The position numbers and the translations under genes are program-made. From Mesorhizobium loti (lineage in GTDB: Bacteria > Pseudomonadota > Alphaproteobacteria > Rhizobiales > Rhizobiaceae), in the NCBI GenBank assembly GCA_002356515.1, contig AP017605.1, forward strand, positions 3,791,001 to 3,855,000: a stretch of 64,000 nucleotides of DNA, in the 5' to 3' direction. This document shows, piece by piece, positions 1-11,921 of the stretch (positions are counted from its first letter, which is position 1; the number at the start of each line of letters is the position of its first letter). The notes below the pieces were generated by a model. That model did no database searches, was not told the origin of the DNA, and worked only from the letters and a program-made list of their open reading frames with translations.

Positions 1-146
1 CCCGGCTTGATTGTGGTCATGACCGGCGCGTGATGCGCCATCACGGTCATCTCGCCTTCGGCGCCCGGAATGACGACGGACTCGACCTGCTCGGAAACCA
101 GCAGGCGCTCCGGCGAGACCAGTTCGAATTTGAAAGCTTCAGCCAT
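1..146 (-). CDS. atpC: F1 ATP synthase epsilon subunit, N-terminal fragment
   Basis: The reverse strand reads from an ATG at 146 and runs off the left edge, giving about 48 residues that begin [20 protein letters not shown]. This is the start of the beta-sandwich domain of AtpC, the small rotor-stalk subunit that helps couple catalysis to rotation and can inhibit ATP hydrolysis. It lies directly downstream of atpD on the same strand, the normal last place in the alphaproteobacterial F1 cluster. The C-terminal part is outside the window, so the length cannot be judged. Confidence 0.95.
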   Translation of the reverse strand, partial: MAEAFKFELVSPERLLVSEQVESVVIPGAEGEMTVMAHHAPVMTTIKP

Positions 147-154
147 GATCACTT

Positions 155-245
155 TAGCGAGTAGGGATTAGTGAGTAGCGAGTAGGGAAGAAACTCGCTC
201 GGCTCACCTTGCCCTATTCGCTACTCCCTATTCGCTATTCGCTTC
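155..245. repeat. Imperfect inverted repeat of TAGCGAATAGGG-like units between atpD and atpC
   Basis: The left arm (about 155-189) is built of units such as GAGTAGCGAGTAGGG. The right arm (about 212-245) reads, in reverse complement, as tandem GCGAATAGCGAATAGGG-like units. The two arms can pair imperfectly around a 22-base loop. The element fills almost the whole atpD-atpC gap and abuts the atpD stop codon (TAA, 246-248). It could act as a hairpin that sets the relative level of atpC mRNA, or it could be a passive dispersed intergenic repeat. The structure is visible; the role is inference. Confidence 0.6.
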
Positions 246-2778
<2,533 letters not shown>

Positions 2779-2810
2779 GCTTCAAACCTGATCCCGTCTT
2801 GTCGCTTCGC

Positions 2811-4340
2811 TCAGGCGAAGGTCTTGGCGAAAGCGTCGATCTCGGCCTTCAGCTTGGCGCGCAGATCGTCCGACAGTGCCTTTTCCTTGCGGATAGCGTC
2901 GAGAACGTCCTTGCCGGCCGCACGCATGTGGCTGAGCAGACCATGCTCGAACTTGCCGACCTGGTTGACCGGCAACTTGTCGAGATAGCCGTTGACGCCG
3001 GCGAAGATCACCGCGACCTGCTCTTCCGTCTTCAGCGGCGAGAACTGCGGCTGCTTCAGGAGTTCGGTCAGACGCGATCCGCGGTTGAGCAGGCGCTGCG
3101 TGGCGGCGTCGAGGTCCGAGCCGAACTGCGCGAAGGCCGCCATTTCGCGGTACTGCGCGAGCTCACCCTTGATCGAGCCGGCAACCTGCTTCATCGCCTT
3201 GATCTGCGCGGCCGAACCGACGCGCGACACCGACAGACCGACGTTCACCGCAGGACGGATGCCCTGGAAGAACAGGTTGGTTTCGAGGAAGATCTGGCCG
3301 TCGGTGATCGAGATCACGTTGGTCGGGATATAGGCCGACACGTCGTTTGCCTGCGTCTCGATGACCGGCAGCGCGGTCAGCGAACCACCGCCCAGATCGT
3401 CGTTGAGCTTGGCGGCGCGCTCGAGCAGGCGCGAGTGCAGGTAGAAAACGTCGCCCGGATAGGCTTCGCGGCCCGGCGGGCGGCGCAAGAGCAGCGACAT
3501 CTGGCGATAGGCGACAGCCTGCTTCGACAGATCGTCGTAGCTGATCAGCGCGTGCATGCCGTTGTCGCGGAAATATTCGCCCATGGTGGCGCCGGCGAAC
3601 GGCGCCAGGAACTGCATCGGCGCCGGATCGGAAGCGGTGGCGGCGACGATGATCGAATATTCGAGCGCGCCGCGCTCTTCCAGCACCTTGACGAACTGCG
3701 CGACGGTCGAGCGCTTCTGGCCGACGGCGACGTAGACGCAGTAGAGCTTTTCCTTCTCGGGGCCGTTGTCGTGCACCGACTTCTGGTTGAGCATCGTGTC
3801 CAGGATGATGGCGGTCTTGCCGGTCTGACGGTCGCCGATGACCAGCTCACGCTGGCCGCGGCCGACGGGGATCAGCGCATCGATGGCCTTGAGGCCGGTC
3901 GACATCGGCTCGTTCACCGATTTGCGCGGAATGATGCCGGGCGCCTTGACGTCGACACGCTTGCGCTCGATCGCCTTGATCGGGCCCTTACCGTCGATCG
4001 GATTGCCGAGCGCGTCGACGACGCGGCCGAGCAGGCCAGGACCAACCGGAACGTCGACGATGGCGCCGGTCCGCTTGACGATGTCGCCTTCCTTGATGTC
4101 GCGGTCGGCGCCGAAGATAACGACGCCGACATTGTCGGCTTCGAGGTTGAGCGCCATGCCGCGAATGCCGCCGGGGAATTCGACCATTTCGCCGGCCTGG
4201 ACATTGTCGAGGCCGTAGACGCGGGCGATACCGTCACCGACGGACAGCACCTGTCCAACTTCGGAGACCTCGGCCTCCTTGCCGAAATTCTTGATCTGGT
4301 CTTTCAGAATTGCGGAAATTTCCGCGGCGCGGATGTCCAT
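2811..4340 (-). CDS. atpA: F1 ATP synthase alpha subunit
   Basis: A 509-residue non-catalytic nucleotide-binding subunit of the F1 hexamer. It begins [20 protein letters not shown] and carries the P-loop GDRQTGKT in the middle third and the ATP synthase alpha/beta signature region later. Length is normal. Its start codon shares one base with the atpH stop codon (TGATG arrangement at 4340), which points to translational coupling with the delta subunit. Confidence 0.98.
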   Translation of the reverse strand: MDIRAAEISAILKDQIKNFGKEAEVSEVGQVLSVGDGIARVYGLDNVQAGEMVEFPGGIRGMALNLEADNVGVVIFGADRDIKEGDIVKRTGAIVDVPVGPGLLGRVVDALGNPIDGKGPIKAIERKRVDVKAPGIIPRKSVNEPMSTGLKAIDALIPVGRGQRELVIGDRQTGKTAIILDTMLNQKSVHDNGPEKEKLYCVYVAVGQKRSTVAQFVKVLEERGALEYSIIVAATASDPAPMQFLAPFAGATMGEYFRDNGMHALISYDDLSKQAVAYRQMSLLLRRPPGREAYPGDVFYLHSRLLERAAKLNDDLGGGSLTALPVIETQANDVSAYIPTNVISITDGQIFLETNLFFQGIRPAVNVGLSVSRVGSAAQIKAMKQVAGSIKGELAQYREMAAFAQFGSDLDAATQRLLNRGSRLTELLKQPQFSPLKTEEQVAVIFAGVNGYLDKLPVNQVGKFEHGLLSHMRAAGKDVLDAIRKEKALSDDLRAKLKAEIDAFAKTFA

Positions 4341-4900
4341 CAGCCGACCTCTTTCAGTGCAAGCTTGAGCGAATTGAGTTTGGTTTTGAGCGACGTATCG
4401 ATCTGGCGCGAGCCCATCTTGACCACCAGCCCGCCGAGCAACGACGGATCGACGGTGACGGAGATGGCCACGTCCTTGCCGGCAACGCTCTTCAGCGCAG
4501 CCTTGAGTTCGGCCTGCTGGGCAGCCGTCAGTTCATGAGCCGACGTTACCTCGGCAGAGGTCTCGCCGCGATGTTCGGCGGATATCTGGCGGAACGCCTT
4601 GATCATGCCGGGAACGGCGAAGAGCCGGCGGTTCTGGGCGACGACGCGCAGGAAATTGCCGACCAGACCGGTGATCCCGGCCTTGTCGGCGATCGCCGCG
4701 ATAGCCTTGGCCTGATCCTCGCTGGAGAACACCGGGCTGTTGATGAGCCGGGTCAGGTCGGGGCTGCCCGCGAGCATCGCCTCGAAACTGTTGAGGTCGG
4801 CCTCGACCTTGGCCACGGAATTTGCCTGCAGGGCGAGTTCGAACAGCGAACCCGCATAGCGTTCTGCGACACCTGAGATTGGCGATGACGATTGAGCCAC
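4340..4900 (-). CDS. atpH: F1 ATP synthase delta subunit
   Basis: A 186-residue peripheral stalk subunit (OSCP homologue) linking F1 to F0. I place the start at the GTG at 4900, giving [20 protein letters not shown], because conserved similarity to AtpH begins there and the length then fits the family. The frame stays open upstream to 4990, but that extra stretch is basic and unlike AtpH. The C-terminal [21 protein letters not shown] is typical. It is the first gene of the F1 operon; the F0 genes are not in this window, as is usual in alphaproteobacteria, where they form a separate locus. Confidence 0.94.
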   Translation of the reverse strand: MAQSSSPISGVAERYAGSLFELALQANSVAKVEADLNSFEAMLAGSPDLTRLINSPVFSSEDQAKAIAAIADKAGITGLVGNFLRVVAQNRRLFAVPGMIKAFRQISAEHRGETSAEVTSAHELTAAQQAELKAALKSVAGKDVAISVTVDPSLLGGLVVKMGSRQIDTSLKTKLNSLKLALKEVG

Positions 4901-5146
4901 GGACCGTCTTTTCTCTTGTCTGACAGGCCGCAGATTGTTGGCGCGAGCAAAAACTCTGGCTAAATCTTTGACCTTACTGCATTTTTTCAAGCACGGAGGC
5001 GCGGCTTCCGCTATCCCCGGCCGAAAGTCGATTGCCGTCTAGCACAGGCATTTTAAGACCGCAATGCGTCGTTCCGCATGCTTTTCAGGCACTATTGTCG
5101 CATCTGGCGAAAGACTCGCGCCTTATGCGCCGCAATACCCTTGGAT
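4901..5146 (-). other. Leader and probable promoter region of the atp operon
   Basis: A 246-base gap between atpH and the small membrane-protein gene upstream, both on the minus strand. No convincing gene is seen. It should hold the promoter and the 5' leader of the five-gene F1 operon. A TTGAAA hexamer (minus strand, 4985-4990) could be a -35 element, but the matching -10 position is poor, so I do not assign a promoter. Confidence 0.4.
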
Positions 5147-5542
5147 TCAGGGCACAAAGCCGAAGGCAAAGGCGAGCGGCAATGCCGCCAAGACCAATTC
5201 CACCACAATGGAAACCCAATTGAAAGGTGTGTTTGCGCCATCCGACATCATCGACAGCAGCCGGCCGAATGCGGTGAACAGCCAGGAGAAGCCGAGCGCC
5301 ATGTAAACCAATGGCTGCGCCAGCAGGATGCAGCACAGGCCGACGCCGAGATAAAAGCCCGACATCCTGCCGCGCCCCTCGGCGATCGCCGCCGCCTTCT
5401 CAGGCTTGGCCTGCAGGCGCAGGATGCGGAAGGCCAGGTTGGGTGCAAGGAAAAACAGAAGCCCGAGCAGAACGGTGAAGACGGCGCTTGACCAGGCCAG
5501 CCATTCGCCCTGGCTCGTCGGCCACGGAAGCGCAAAGTCCAT
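5147..5542 (-). CDS. Small four-helix membrane protein, DUF4345-like
   Basis: A 131-residue protein, starting at the ATG at 5542 (MDFALPWPTSQGEWLAWSSA). It has about four hydrophobic segments: near 18-35, 60-85, 85-100 and at the C terminus (WVSIVVELVLAALPLAFAFG). The layout and short inter-helix loops resemble the DUF4345 group of small bacterial membrane proteins; this is by eye. The frame extends 15 codons upstream, but those lack a ribosome site. Function is not known. It lies upstream of atpH in the same orientation, 246 bases away, and is probably a separate unit. Confidence 0.6.
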   Translation of the reverse strand: MDFALPWPTSQGEWLAWSSAVFTVLLGLLFFLAPNLAFRILRLQAKPEKAAAIAEGRGRMSGFYLGVGLCCILLAQPLVYMALGFSWLFTAFGRLLSMMSDGANTPFNWVSIVVELVLAALPLAFAFGFVP

Positions 5543-5904
5543 TCTGTCTCGACCCCTCACAAGAATTGCGGATGCATTGAATGTCACCCGTGGCGGAAGT
5601 CAAGCGCGCAGCCGGCACACCGAGTTTTCGCCAAGGCCTCCCAGGAAATGCCCGCCTGGGAAGCACCGGCTCCGCCGCCGATATGGCTGTTGTGCAAGAA
5701 AATCCACGCACGCGAGCATGCCGGATGCAATTTCTTCGACAGTATAGATTGCGCGCCTTGCCGCAACGTAAGCCAAGTATTATGGTCTCGATGTTTATTT
5801 CGTCGACTGCTTGTTCATTTTAGCAATTGCACATGTTTCACGATCACTTGTGAAATCTGCGCGGACGGAGTGCGGCAGGCAGGATCTCGAATGCGGAGAC
5901 GATC
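5543..5904. other. Gap of 362 bases, divergent promoter region
   Basis: It separates the minus-strand membrane-protein gene from the plus-strand multihaem cytochrome gene and should hold both promoters. The stretch at 5760-5855 is clearly more AT-rich than its surroundings. A six-base inverted repeat, TTTCAC (5836-5841) and GTGAAA (5850-5855), with an eight-base spacer, lies 50 bases before the cytochrome start and could be a regulator site. No gene is seen. Confidence 0.4.
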
Positions 5905-8880
5905 ATGCCGAATCTCGGTCGCGCGTTGAACCTGGCCCGCATCTGGGTCGCCGCGGCCGCCCTTGCCAGCATCACGCAAGGCGCGCGCGCCGACTGCGTC
6001 GCCGAACGGCCGACAGCGATGGTTCCCGCCGATCCCCTTGTCTGCCACCAACTCGAAGCCACGATCAAGAAACCCTCGGCGCTGTCCCTGGGGGACTACG
6101 AAAACAAGCTCAACCAATATCTCGGCAGCTACTGCTATCGCGACGAGGCCGCCGGATGGGTGCACGACAAATTCGTGCGCCAGGCCGGACCGCGCATCGC
6201 GACCCTGGTCAACGGCGCCTGGCAAGGCAAGGATTTCGGAACCCATGCGCCTGTCATGATCTGGTATTCGCCCGAGATGATGGACTGGCTTCGCAAGAAC
6301 CGCTCGGCCGAGGGCGAGGTCGATCATCCGCCACCCGTACCCGACGGCGCCATCATGGTGAAGGAAATGTTCTCCGAGCCGGCATCCGATTGCCGGACGG
6401 TCGATCCCGTCAAGCTTTTTCCAACCAGCGGCGCCGCGATCATGATTCGCGATGCCGGCGCCTCTTACGACGGCTGGTTCTGGGGCTGGTACGGCTTCGG
6501 CAGCCAGAGCGGCTGGACTCCGGATTGGCCGGCCTTGCCGGCCGACAACAACAGCCTGCCCAACATGGGCTTCGCCCAATATTGCATGAACTGTCATGCC
6601 TCGGCAGCCGACAATCTGACTTTCGCATCACCCAAGAATATCGCCGGCGAGCCAGGCAAGCCGCTCAACTATCTCGCACAGGATTTCTTCGACGGAGCGC
6701 CGGCTCCGACTTTGCACCAGACCGTCGTTTTGCCGGTCAATGCCAGCCCGCGCCTTGGTCAACCGCTCTACAGTCCGAACGCCGACGTGATCGCCGCGCT
6801 GCGAGCCTATGTCCGCGAGATGCCGAGCTACGACACCGTCTCGCGAATGCCTTCCGAGACCTACGACAACACCTGGGTCGGGGCCAAGGGCCCCGATGCA
6901 TCGGACACTTTCCTGACCTCCAGCCAGTGTCTCGGCTGTCATGATGCCGGCAGCACCGGGCTGCAGTTCGACATGACCAAGCCGAACCCACATGGCGACG
7001 GCCTGATCAACCTGTCGCCCTTTGCGACCTGGCGAACCTCGCCGATGGGGTTGGGCGGCCGCGATCCGATCTTCTTTGCGCAACTGGCCAGTGAAACGCA
7101 GAGCTTTCACCCCAAAATGTCCGGCGTCGTGCAGGACGTCTGTCTCGGCTGCCACGGCATCGCCGGAGAGCGGCAGTTTCACATCGACGACAAGGCGCGC
7201 ACGGGCAAATGCGAACCGTTCTCGCGCGCAATGGTCGATGCGACGCCATGGCCGGCCGACAATCCGAATGCCGCGCATGCCAATTACGGCATGCTTGCCC
7301 GCGACGGCATCACCTGCACGTCGTGTCACCGCATGGTGCTCAACAGCAAGGCCAGCGAACCGCTCGGTGACCAGCCGCAGAACGCTTGCGTCGACGAGCG
7401 TCAGGCGCTGCTCAATCCGCATGCAACCGGTTTTGCCAAGACCTTCACCGGCAGCTTCATGGTCGGTTCGCCCGATACGCTGATCGGCCCCTTCGAGAAA
7501 CCGGAGGTCGGGCCGATGCACACCGCTCTCGGCATCAAACCGGTTCACGACGCCACGATCATGAGTTCCGAGGTTTGCGGGACCTGCCACACGGTTCATC
7601 TGCCGGTTCTGCAAGGCACCAACACGCTGGCGCATATCTATGAGCAGACGACCTATCCGGAATGGGCGTTCAGCGCCTATCGAACCGGCAGCACCCCGGA
7701 CGGGCAGCTTCCGTTCGGCCCCGGCGCCACGCCGCGCAGCTGCCAGGGCTGCCACATGCCGTCGGCGGAAAAGGACGGATCGCCAACGACGAGCAAGATC
7801 GCCAGCATCCAGGAGAATCTCAATTTCCCACAGACGGAATCCAGCAACGCGCCGGACCTTCTGGCTCGCGAGGGCTTTGCCCGTCACACTCTGGTTGGCC
7901 TCAATGTCTTCCTGGTCAAGATGGCGCAGCAGTTTCCCGATGTCTTCGGCATCAGGACGCGCGATCCGATGATGGGCAAGAAGGCCGTCGATCCGCTCGT
8001 CCTCACCGAGCAGGCGATGCTCGACCAGGCCTCGCAGGCAACCGCCACCGTCGCCGTCAGCAACCTTGCCCTGACCGCCGACACGCTCGACGCCAAGGTG
8101 ACGGTGAAGAACCTTGCCGGTCACAAATTTCCCTCAGGCGTCGGTTTCCGGCGCGCGTTTCTGACCTTCAGTGTGTTCGACCAGAACGGCGAGCCGCTCT
8201 GGGTCTCCGGCCGCACCAACGCCGCCGGCGTCATCGTCGGCGCCGACGGCAAGCCGCTCGATGGCGAACTTTGGTGGAAAGACGATTGTTCCGGCCGCGT
8301 GCACCCTGGCGAACGGCCGCATCAGCCGCACTACCAGAAGATCACGCGCCAGGATCAGGTCCAGATTTATCAGGAGCTGGTCTCCACCCCGCCGGCCGAT
8401 ACGCCCAATCCGGTCTGCAATGCCCATTCGAAGCCGGAAGGCGAGCTGACCACCAGCTTCCTGTCGATCTGCACGGAGGTGAAGGACAACCGCATATTGC
8501 CTTCGGGCTTCCTGCCGCTCTCGGACCGGCTGGAAATCGCCAAGGCCTTGGGCGCGGATGAAGAGCTCGCCGTCGATGTCGGCACAACTGCCGTCGAGGA
8601 CGACCCCGACTATGTCGAGGGCGGCAGTGACACGCTGAGCTACTCGATCCCGCTTGCCGATCTGCCGAAGGGCGCACGCCCTGCCAGCATCGAGGCGGAT
8701 CTCTACTATCAGGCGACGCCGCCATCCTATCTGCAGGACCGGTTCTGCACCGCCAAAGGCCCCGACACCGATCGCCTGTACTTTCTCACCGGTCATCTCA
8801 ACCTGGCCGGCACGGAAGCGGACGGATGGAAGCTGAAAGTGGTCGGCAGCGGAACAGTCGCCGTGGCTGCCCCGCCCTGA
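5905..8880 (+). CDS. Secreted hexahaem c-type cytochrome of unknown function
   Basis: A 991-residue protein with a signal peptide (hydrophobic core WVAAAALASITQG, likely cleavage after GARA). It has six CXXCH haem-attachment motifs: CMNCH (residue 227), CLGCH (342), CLGCH (413), CTSCH (471), CGTCH (558) and CQGCH (613). The first 220 residues and the last 300 have no haem motif. The C-terminal part contains NLAGHKFPSG, a motif like one I associate with the non-haem ends of some large multihaem cytochromes; its His could be a distal ligand. It should act in the periplasm as an electron carrier or redox enzyme. No other electron-transfer gene is next to it. The ATG at 5905 has GGAG eight bases upstream. 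The substrate is unknown. Confidence 0.85.
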   Translation: MPNLGRALNLARIWVAAAALASITQGARADCVAERPTAMVPADPLVCHQLEATIKKPSALSLGDYENKLNQYLGSYCYRDEAAGWVHDKFVRQAGPRIATLVNGAWQGKDFGTHAPVMIWYSPEMMDWLRKNRSAEGEVDHPPPVPDGAIMVKEMFSEPASDCRTVDPVKLFPTSGAAIMIRDAGASYDGWFWGWYGFGSQSGWTPDWPALPADNNSLPNMGFAQYCMNCHASAADNLTFASPKNIAGEPGKPLNYLAQDFFDGAPAPTLHQTVVLPVNASPRLGQPLYSPNADVIAALRAYVREMPSYDTVSRMPSETYDNTWVGAKGPDASDTFLTSSQCLGCHDAGSTGLQFDMTKPNPHGDGLINLSPFATWRTSPMGLGGRDPIFFAQLASETQSFHPKMSGVVQDVCLGCHGIAGERQFHIDDKARTGKCEPFSRAMVDATPWPADNPNAAHANYGMLARDGITCTSCHRMVLNSKASEPLGDQPQNACVDERQALLNPHATGFAKTFTGSFMVGSPDTLIGPFEKPEVGPMHTALGIKPVHDATIMSSEVCGTCHTVHLPVLQGTNTLAHIYEQTTYPEWAFSAYRTGSTPDGQLPFGPGATPRSCQGCHMPSAEKDGSPTTSKIASIQENLNFPQTESSNAPDLLAREGFARHTLVGLNVFLVKMAQQFPDVFGIRTRDPMMGKKAVDPLVLTEQAMLDQASQATATVAVSNLALTADTLDAKVTVKNLAGHKFPSGVGFRRAFLTFSVFDQNGEPLWVSGRTNAAGVIVGADGKPLDGELWWKDDCSGRVHPGERPHQPHYQKITRQDQVQIYQELVSTPPADTPNPVCNAHSKPEGELTTSFLSICTEVKDNRILPSGFLPLSDRLEIAKALGADEELAVDVGTTAVEDDPDYVEGGSDTLSYSIPLADLPKGARPASIEADLYYQATPPSYLQDRFCTAKGPDTDRLYFLTGHLNLAGTEADGWKLKVVGSGTVAVAAPP

Positions 8881-8884
8881 CAGG

Positions 8885-8910
8885 CTTTCCCCTGAATTGC
8901 TTCAGGGAAG
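8885..8910. terminator. Compact hairpin between convergent genes
   Basis: TTCCCCTGAA (8887-8896) pairs with TTCAGGGAA (8901-8909) around a four-base loop, with one bulged C. It lies just after the cytochrome stop and overlaps the stop codon of the convergent racemase gene. No U tract follows on either strand, so it is only a possible terminator or mRNA-end stabiliser. Confidence 0.35.
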
Positions 8911-9597
8911 CATGAATTCCACCGCCGCCTCGGTATGGATGCGAGTCGTGTCAAAGACAGGAATGTCGAAATCACTCTGTCCGATCAACATGGTGATCTC
9001 GGTGCAGCCCATGATGATGCTGTCGGCGGCCTCGTCGCGGCGCAGGCGTTCGGCCTCTTCGATATAAGCCGCCTTCGAGGCGTCGGTGACGATGCCCTGG
9101 CAGAGCTCGTCATAGATGACACGATGCACCATGTCGCGGCCCGCCGCGTCAGGCACCACCGGCGAGAGGCCGTATTTGCCGGCGAGCCGGCCCTTGTAGA
9201 AATCCTGCTCCATGGTGAAGCGCGTCGCCAGCAGCGCCGGACGCTGCATGCCGGCACGCTTGATCGCCACCGCGGTGGCGTCGGCAATGTGGATCAGCGG
9301 GATCGATACCGATGCCTGCACCTGGTCGGCCAGTTTGTGCATGGTGTTGGTGCACAGAAGCAGCCCTTCCGCGCCACCCACCTCGAGCTTGCGCGCCGCT
9401 TCGACCAGAAGCAGGCCGGCGCCGTCCCAATCGCCATGATGCTGCAGCTCGGCGATCTCGGCGAAATCGAACGACCACAGCAGCAGTTTGGCCGAATGCA
9501 GCCCGCCAAGGCGCTCGCGCACGATCTCGTTGAGCAAGCGATAGTAGATGGCGGTCGATTCCCAGCTCATGCCGCCCAGAAGGCCAAGGGTTTTCAT
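8902..9597 (-). CDS. Aspartate/glutamate racemase family protein
   Basis: A 231-residue cytosolic protein beginning MKTLGLLGGMSWESTAIYY, the diagnostic N terminus of the aspartate racemase (YgeA/RacD) group. The two cysteines expected to act as acid and base in PLP-independent racemisation are present: C82 in LLCTNTMH and C198 in MGCTEI. Length is normal. Whether the substrate is aspartate, glutamate or a related compound cannot be told from sequence. It stands alone, convergent with the cytochrome gene and 50 bases downstream of priA on the same strand. Confidence 0.88.
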   Translation of the reverse strand: MKTLGLLGGMSWESTAIYYRLLNEIVRERLGGLHSAKLLLWSFDFAEIAELQHHGDWDGAGLLLVEAARKLEVGGAEGLLLCTNTMHKLADQVQASVSIPLIHIADATAVAIKRAGMQRPALLATRFTMEQDFYKGRLAGKYGLSPVVPDAAGRDMVHRVIYDELCQGIVTDASKAAYIEEAERLRRDEAADSIIMGCTEITMLIGQSDFDIPVFDTTRIHTEAAVEFMLP

Positions 9598-9647
9598 TCG
9601 ATCTTCCGTTTCTCACTGGCCTGCAGCGTATCGCCGAAATCGCGACC

Positions 9648-11831
9648 TTACAAAAAGCTCTGCGGATCGATGTCCACCTGCACCCGGACCGAACCGCGCT
9701 GTTTCGGCCCATTGGCCAGCATGGCGCGGATAAACCCTTGCATGTCGGCGCGCCGCTCGCCCTGGATCAGCAGGCGGAAACGGTGGCGGCCGCCAAGCAG
9801 AGACAGCGGCGCCTCGGCCGGCCCTAGTACAAACAGGTCTGACGCCTCGGGCGCGGCGCGGCGCAGGCCGCGCGCATGGCCCTCGGCTTCCGCCCGCGTC
9901 ATCGCGCTGACGATGACGCCGGCCAGCCGGCCGAACGGCGGCAGTGCCGCCCGCTCGCGCTCGGCGATCTCGCGCTCGTAAAAAGCCTCCGCGTCGCCGG
10001 AGACGATCGCCCGCATCACCGGATGGTCAGGCTGGAAAGTCTGCAGCAGGCCAAGGCTCTTCTTGCCCGTGCGGCCGGCGCGGCCCGTGACCTGGCTGAG
10101 CAATTGGAACGTGCGCTCGGCGGCGCGCGGATCGCCATTGGCGAGGCCGAGATCGGCATCGACGACACCGACCAGCGTCATGTTGGGAAAATTGTGCCCC
10201 TTGGCGACCAGCTGCGTGCCGATGACGATATCGGCCTCGCCATCGGCGATCGCCTCCAGTTCCAGTCGCAGCCGCCGCACCCCACCCATCAGGTCGGATG
10301 ACAAAACGATGGTGCGCGCATCGGGAAAATGCGTGACGACCTCCTCGGCGATGCGCTCGACGCCCGGCCCGCAAGCGACCAGGTGATCAAGCGTGCCGCA
10401 TTCCGGGCAGGCTTCGGGGCGGCGCTCATTGTGCCCGCAATGATGGCAGACCAGCTGGCCGCGAAAGCGGTGCTCGACCAGCCAAGCCGAGCAGACCGGA
10501 CAGCCGAAGCGATGGCCGCAGACCCGGCACAGCGTCAGCGGCGCATAGCCGCGCCGGTTGAGGAACAAGAGCGACTGTTCCTTCTTCTCCAGCGTCTTGC
10601 GCATATGGTCGAGAAGCACAGGCGACAGAAAGCCGCCGCGCGCCGGCGGCGCGCGCCGCATGTCGATCGACTTCAGCTGCGGCAGTGCCGCCTCGGCGAA
10701 GCGGGCGGAGAGAATGGCCCTGTTGTATTTGCCTTGGCTCGCATTGACCCGGCTTTCGACGGATGGCGTCGCCGACGCCAGCACCACCGGAAAGCTACCA
10801 ATGTGACCGCGCACCACCGCCATGTCGCGCGCATTGTAGAAGACACGGTCTTCCTGCTTGTAGGCGGGATCGTGCTCCTCATCGACGACGATCAGCCCAA
10901 GCTCTTTGAACGGCAGGAACAGCGCGGAGCGGGCACCAGCAACGACCCGCACCGTGCCCTCAGCCACTTGCCGCCAGACTTTTTCGCGCATCCTGGGCGG
11001 CAGGTCGGAATGCCATTCACCCGGCTTGGCACCGAAGCGCTGCTGGAAACGCTCGAGGAAAGCGTGGGTCAGTGCGATTTCCGGCAAAAGGATCAGCACC
11101 TGCTTGCCCTGGTCGAGGGCTGCCGCCACCGCCTCGAAGTAAACCTCCGTCTTGCCCGAACCTGTGACACCATCGAGCAGCGCAACATTGAACACGCCGG
11201 CCGCGACATTGGCGCGCAGCATCGATGCGGCCTCGCTTTGGTCCGGCATCAGTTCCGGCACGGCGTAGCTCGAGTCAGGCGCGGCGACCACCGGGCGCGG
11301 CGGGATCATCACCGTCTCGAACACGCCTTGCGCCTTGAGCCCCTCGATCACCGTCGACGACACGCCGGCAGCATGGGCGAGGCCCGAGCGTGTCCAGGCC
11401 AGTCCGCCCTCGGCCGTCTCCAGCACGCGCGCCCGCGCATCCGTCATCCGGTCCGGAATGACAAGCGTGCGCTGCAGCCCCTCGATCCAGGGTTCGGGGT
11501 CGAAGGCCTCGGGAGCTCGCAGCAGCATCCGCGCGACCATGCCCGGCGCCGACAGCGTGTATTGCGCCACCCAGTCGACGAAACGGCGCATGGCGCGGTC
11601 GATCGGCGGGCAATCGAAAACCTGTTCGATTGGGCGCAGCTTTTTCGCGTCGATATTCTGGACCGCGCCATCCCAGACGATGCCGGCGACCTGGCGCGGC
11701 CCGAGCGGCACGCGCACGATCGAGCCCGGCACCACGCGCATGCCGGCCGGCACGGCATAGGTGTAGGGGCGTTCGGCAGGCATCGGCACCAGCACCGGTG
11801 CGGCTGCGACAAAGGGCGAATCTTCGATCAT
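9648..11831 (-). CDS. priA: Primosomal replication protein N' (PriA helicase)
   Basis: A 727-residue superfamily 2 helicase that reloads the replisome at stalled forks. It contains the N-terminal DNA-binding domain, Walker A GVTGSGKT at about residue 221, the DEEH box in VVDEEHDPAYKQ, and the zinc-binding cysteine cluster between the helicase lobes (CRVCG, CPVCS, CHHCG, CPECG). The last motif region includes GRAGRTGK. Length is normal. It is divergent from fsa, with a 90-base gap that contains a perfect palindrome. Confidence 0.97.
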   Translation of the reverse strand: MIEDSPFVAAAPVLVPMPAERPYTYAVPAGMRVVPGSIVRVPLGPRQVAGIVWDGAVQNIDAKKLRPIEQVFDCPPIDRAMRRFVDWVAQYTLSAPGMVARMLLRAPEAFDPEPWIEGLQRTLVIPDRMTDARARVLETAEGGLAWTRSGLAHAAGVSSTVIEGLKAQGVFETVMIPPRPVVAAPDSSYAVPELMPDQSEAASMLRANVAAGVFNVALLDGVTGSGKTEVYFEAVAAALDQGKQVLILLPEIALTHAFLERFQQRFGAKPGEWHSDLPPRMREKVWRQVAEGTVRVVAGARSALFLPFKELGLIVVDEEHDPAYKQEDRVFYNARDMAVVRGHIGSFPVVLASATPSVESRVNASQGKYNRAILSARFAEAALPQLKSIDMRRAPPARGGFLSPVLLDHMRKTLEKKEQSLLFLNRRGYAPLTLCRVCGHRFGCPVCSAWLVEHRFRGQLVCHHCGHNERRPEACPECGTLDHLVACGPGVERIAEEVVTHFPDARTIVLSSDLMGGVRRLRLELEAIADGEADIVIGTQLVAKGHNFPNMTLVGVVDADLGLANGDPRAAERTFQLLSQVTGRAGRTGKKSLGLLQTFQPDHPVMRAIVSGDAEAFYEREIAERERAALPPFGRLAGVIVSAMTRAEAEGHARGLRRAAPEASDLFVLGPAEAPLSLLGGRHRFRLLIQGERRADMQGFIRAMLANGPKQRGSVRVQVDIDPQSFL

Positions 11832-11880
11832 GAGGCGTGACCTTGCCCTGACTTTGGTCTAGATCAAAGGCCGACCCCGA

Positions 11881-11899
11881 ATGTGCATGGCATGCACAT
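11881..11899. promoter_or_regulatory. Perfect 8-bp inverted repeat between priA and fsa
   Basis: ATGTGCAT (11881-11888) and ATGCACAT (11892-11899) are exact reverse complements around GGC. The site lies 23 bases before the fsa start and 50 bases before the priA start, in a divergent promoter region. The form fits a dimeric repressor or activator site. No regulator gene is adjacent, so the binding protein is unknown. Confidence 0.5.
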
Positions 11900-11921
11900 A
11901 AGAATCTTCAGGAGACCCGTC

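Noticed and set aside
4962..4990. TTGAAA and AGATTT as a promoter for the atp operon
   Set aside because: The -10 match is too poor to assign.
6628..8124. 498-codon minus-strand frame opposite the multihaem cytochrome gene
   Set aside because: The plus strand encodes a coherent signal peptide and six haem motifs; the antisense frame has no features.
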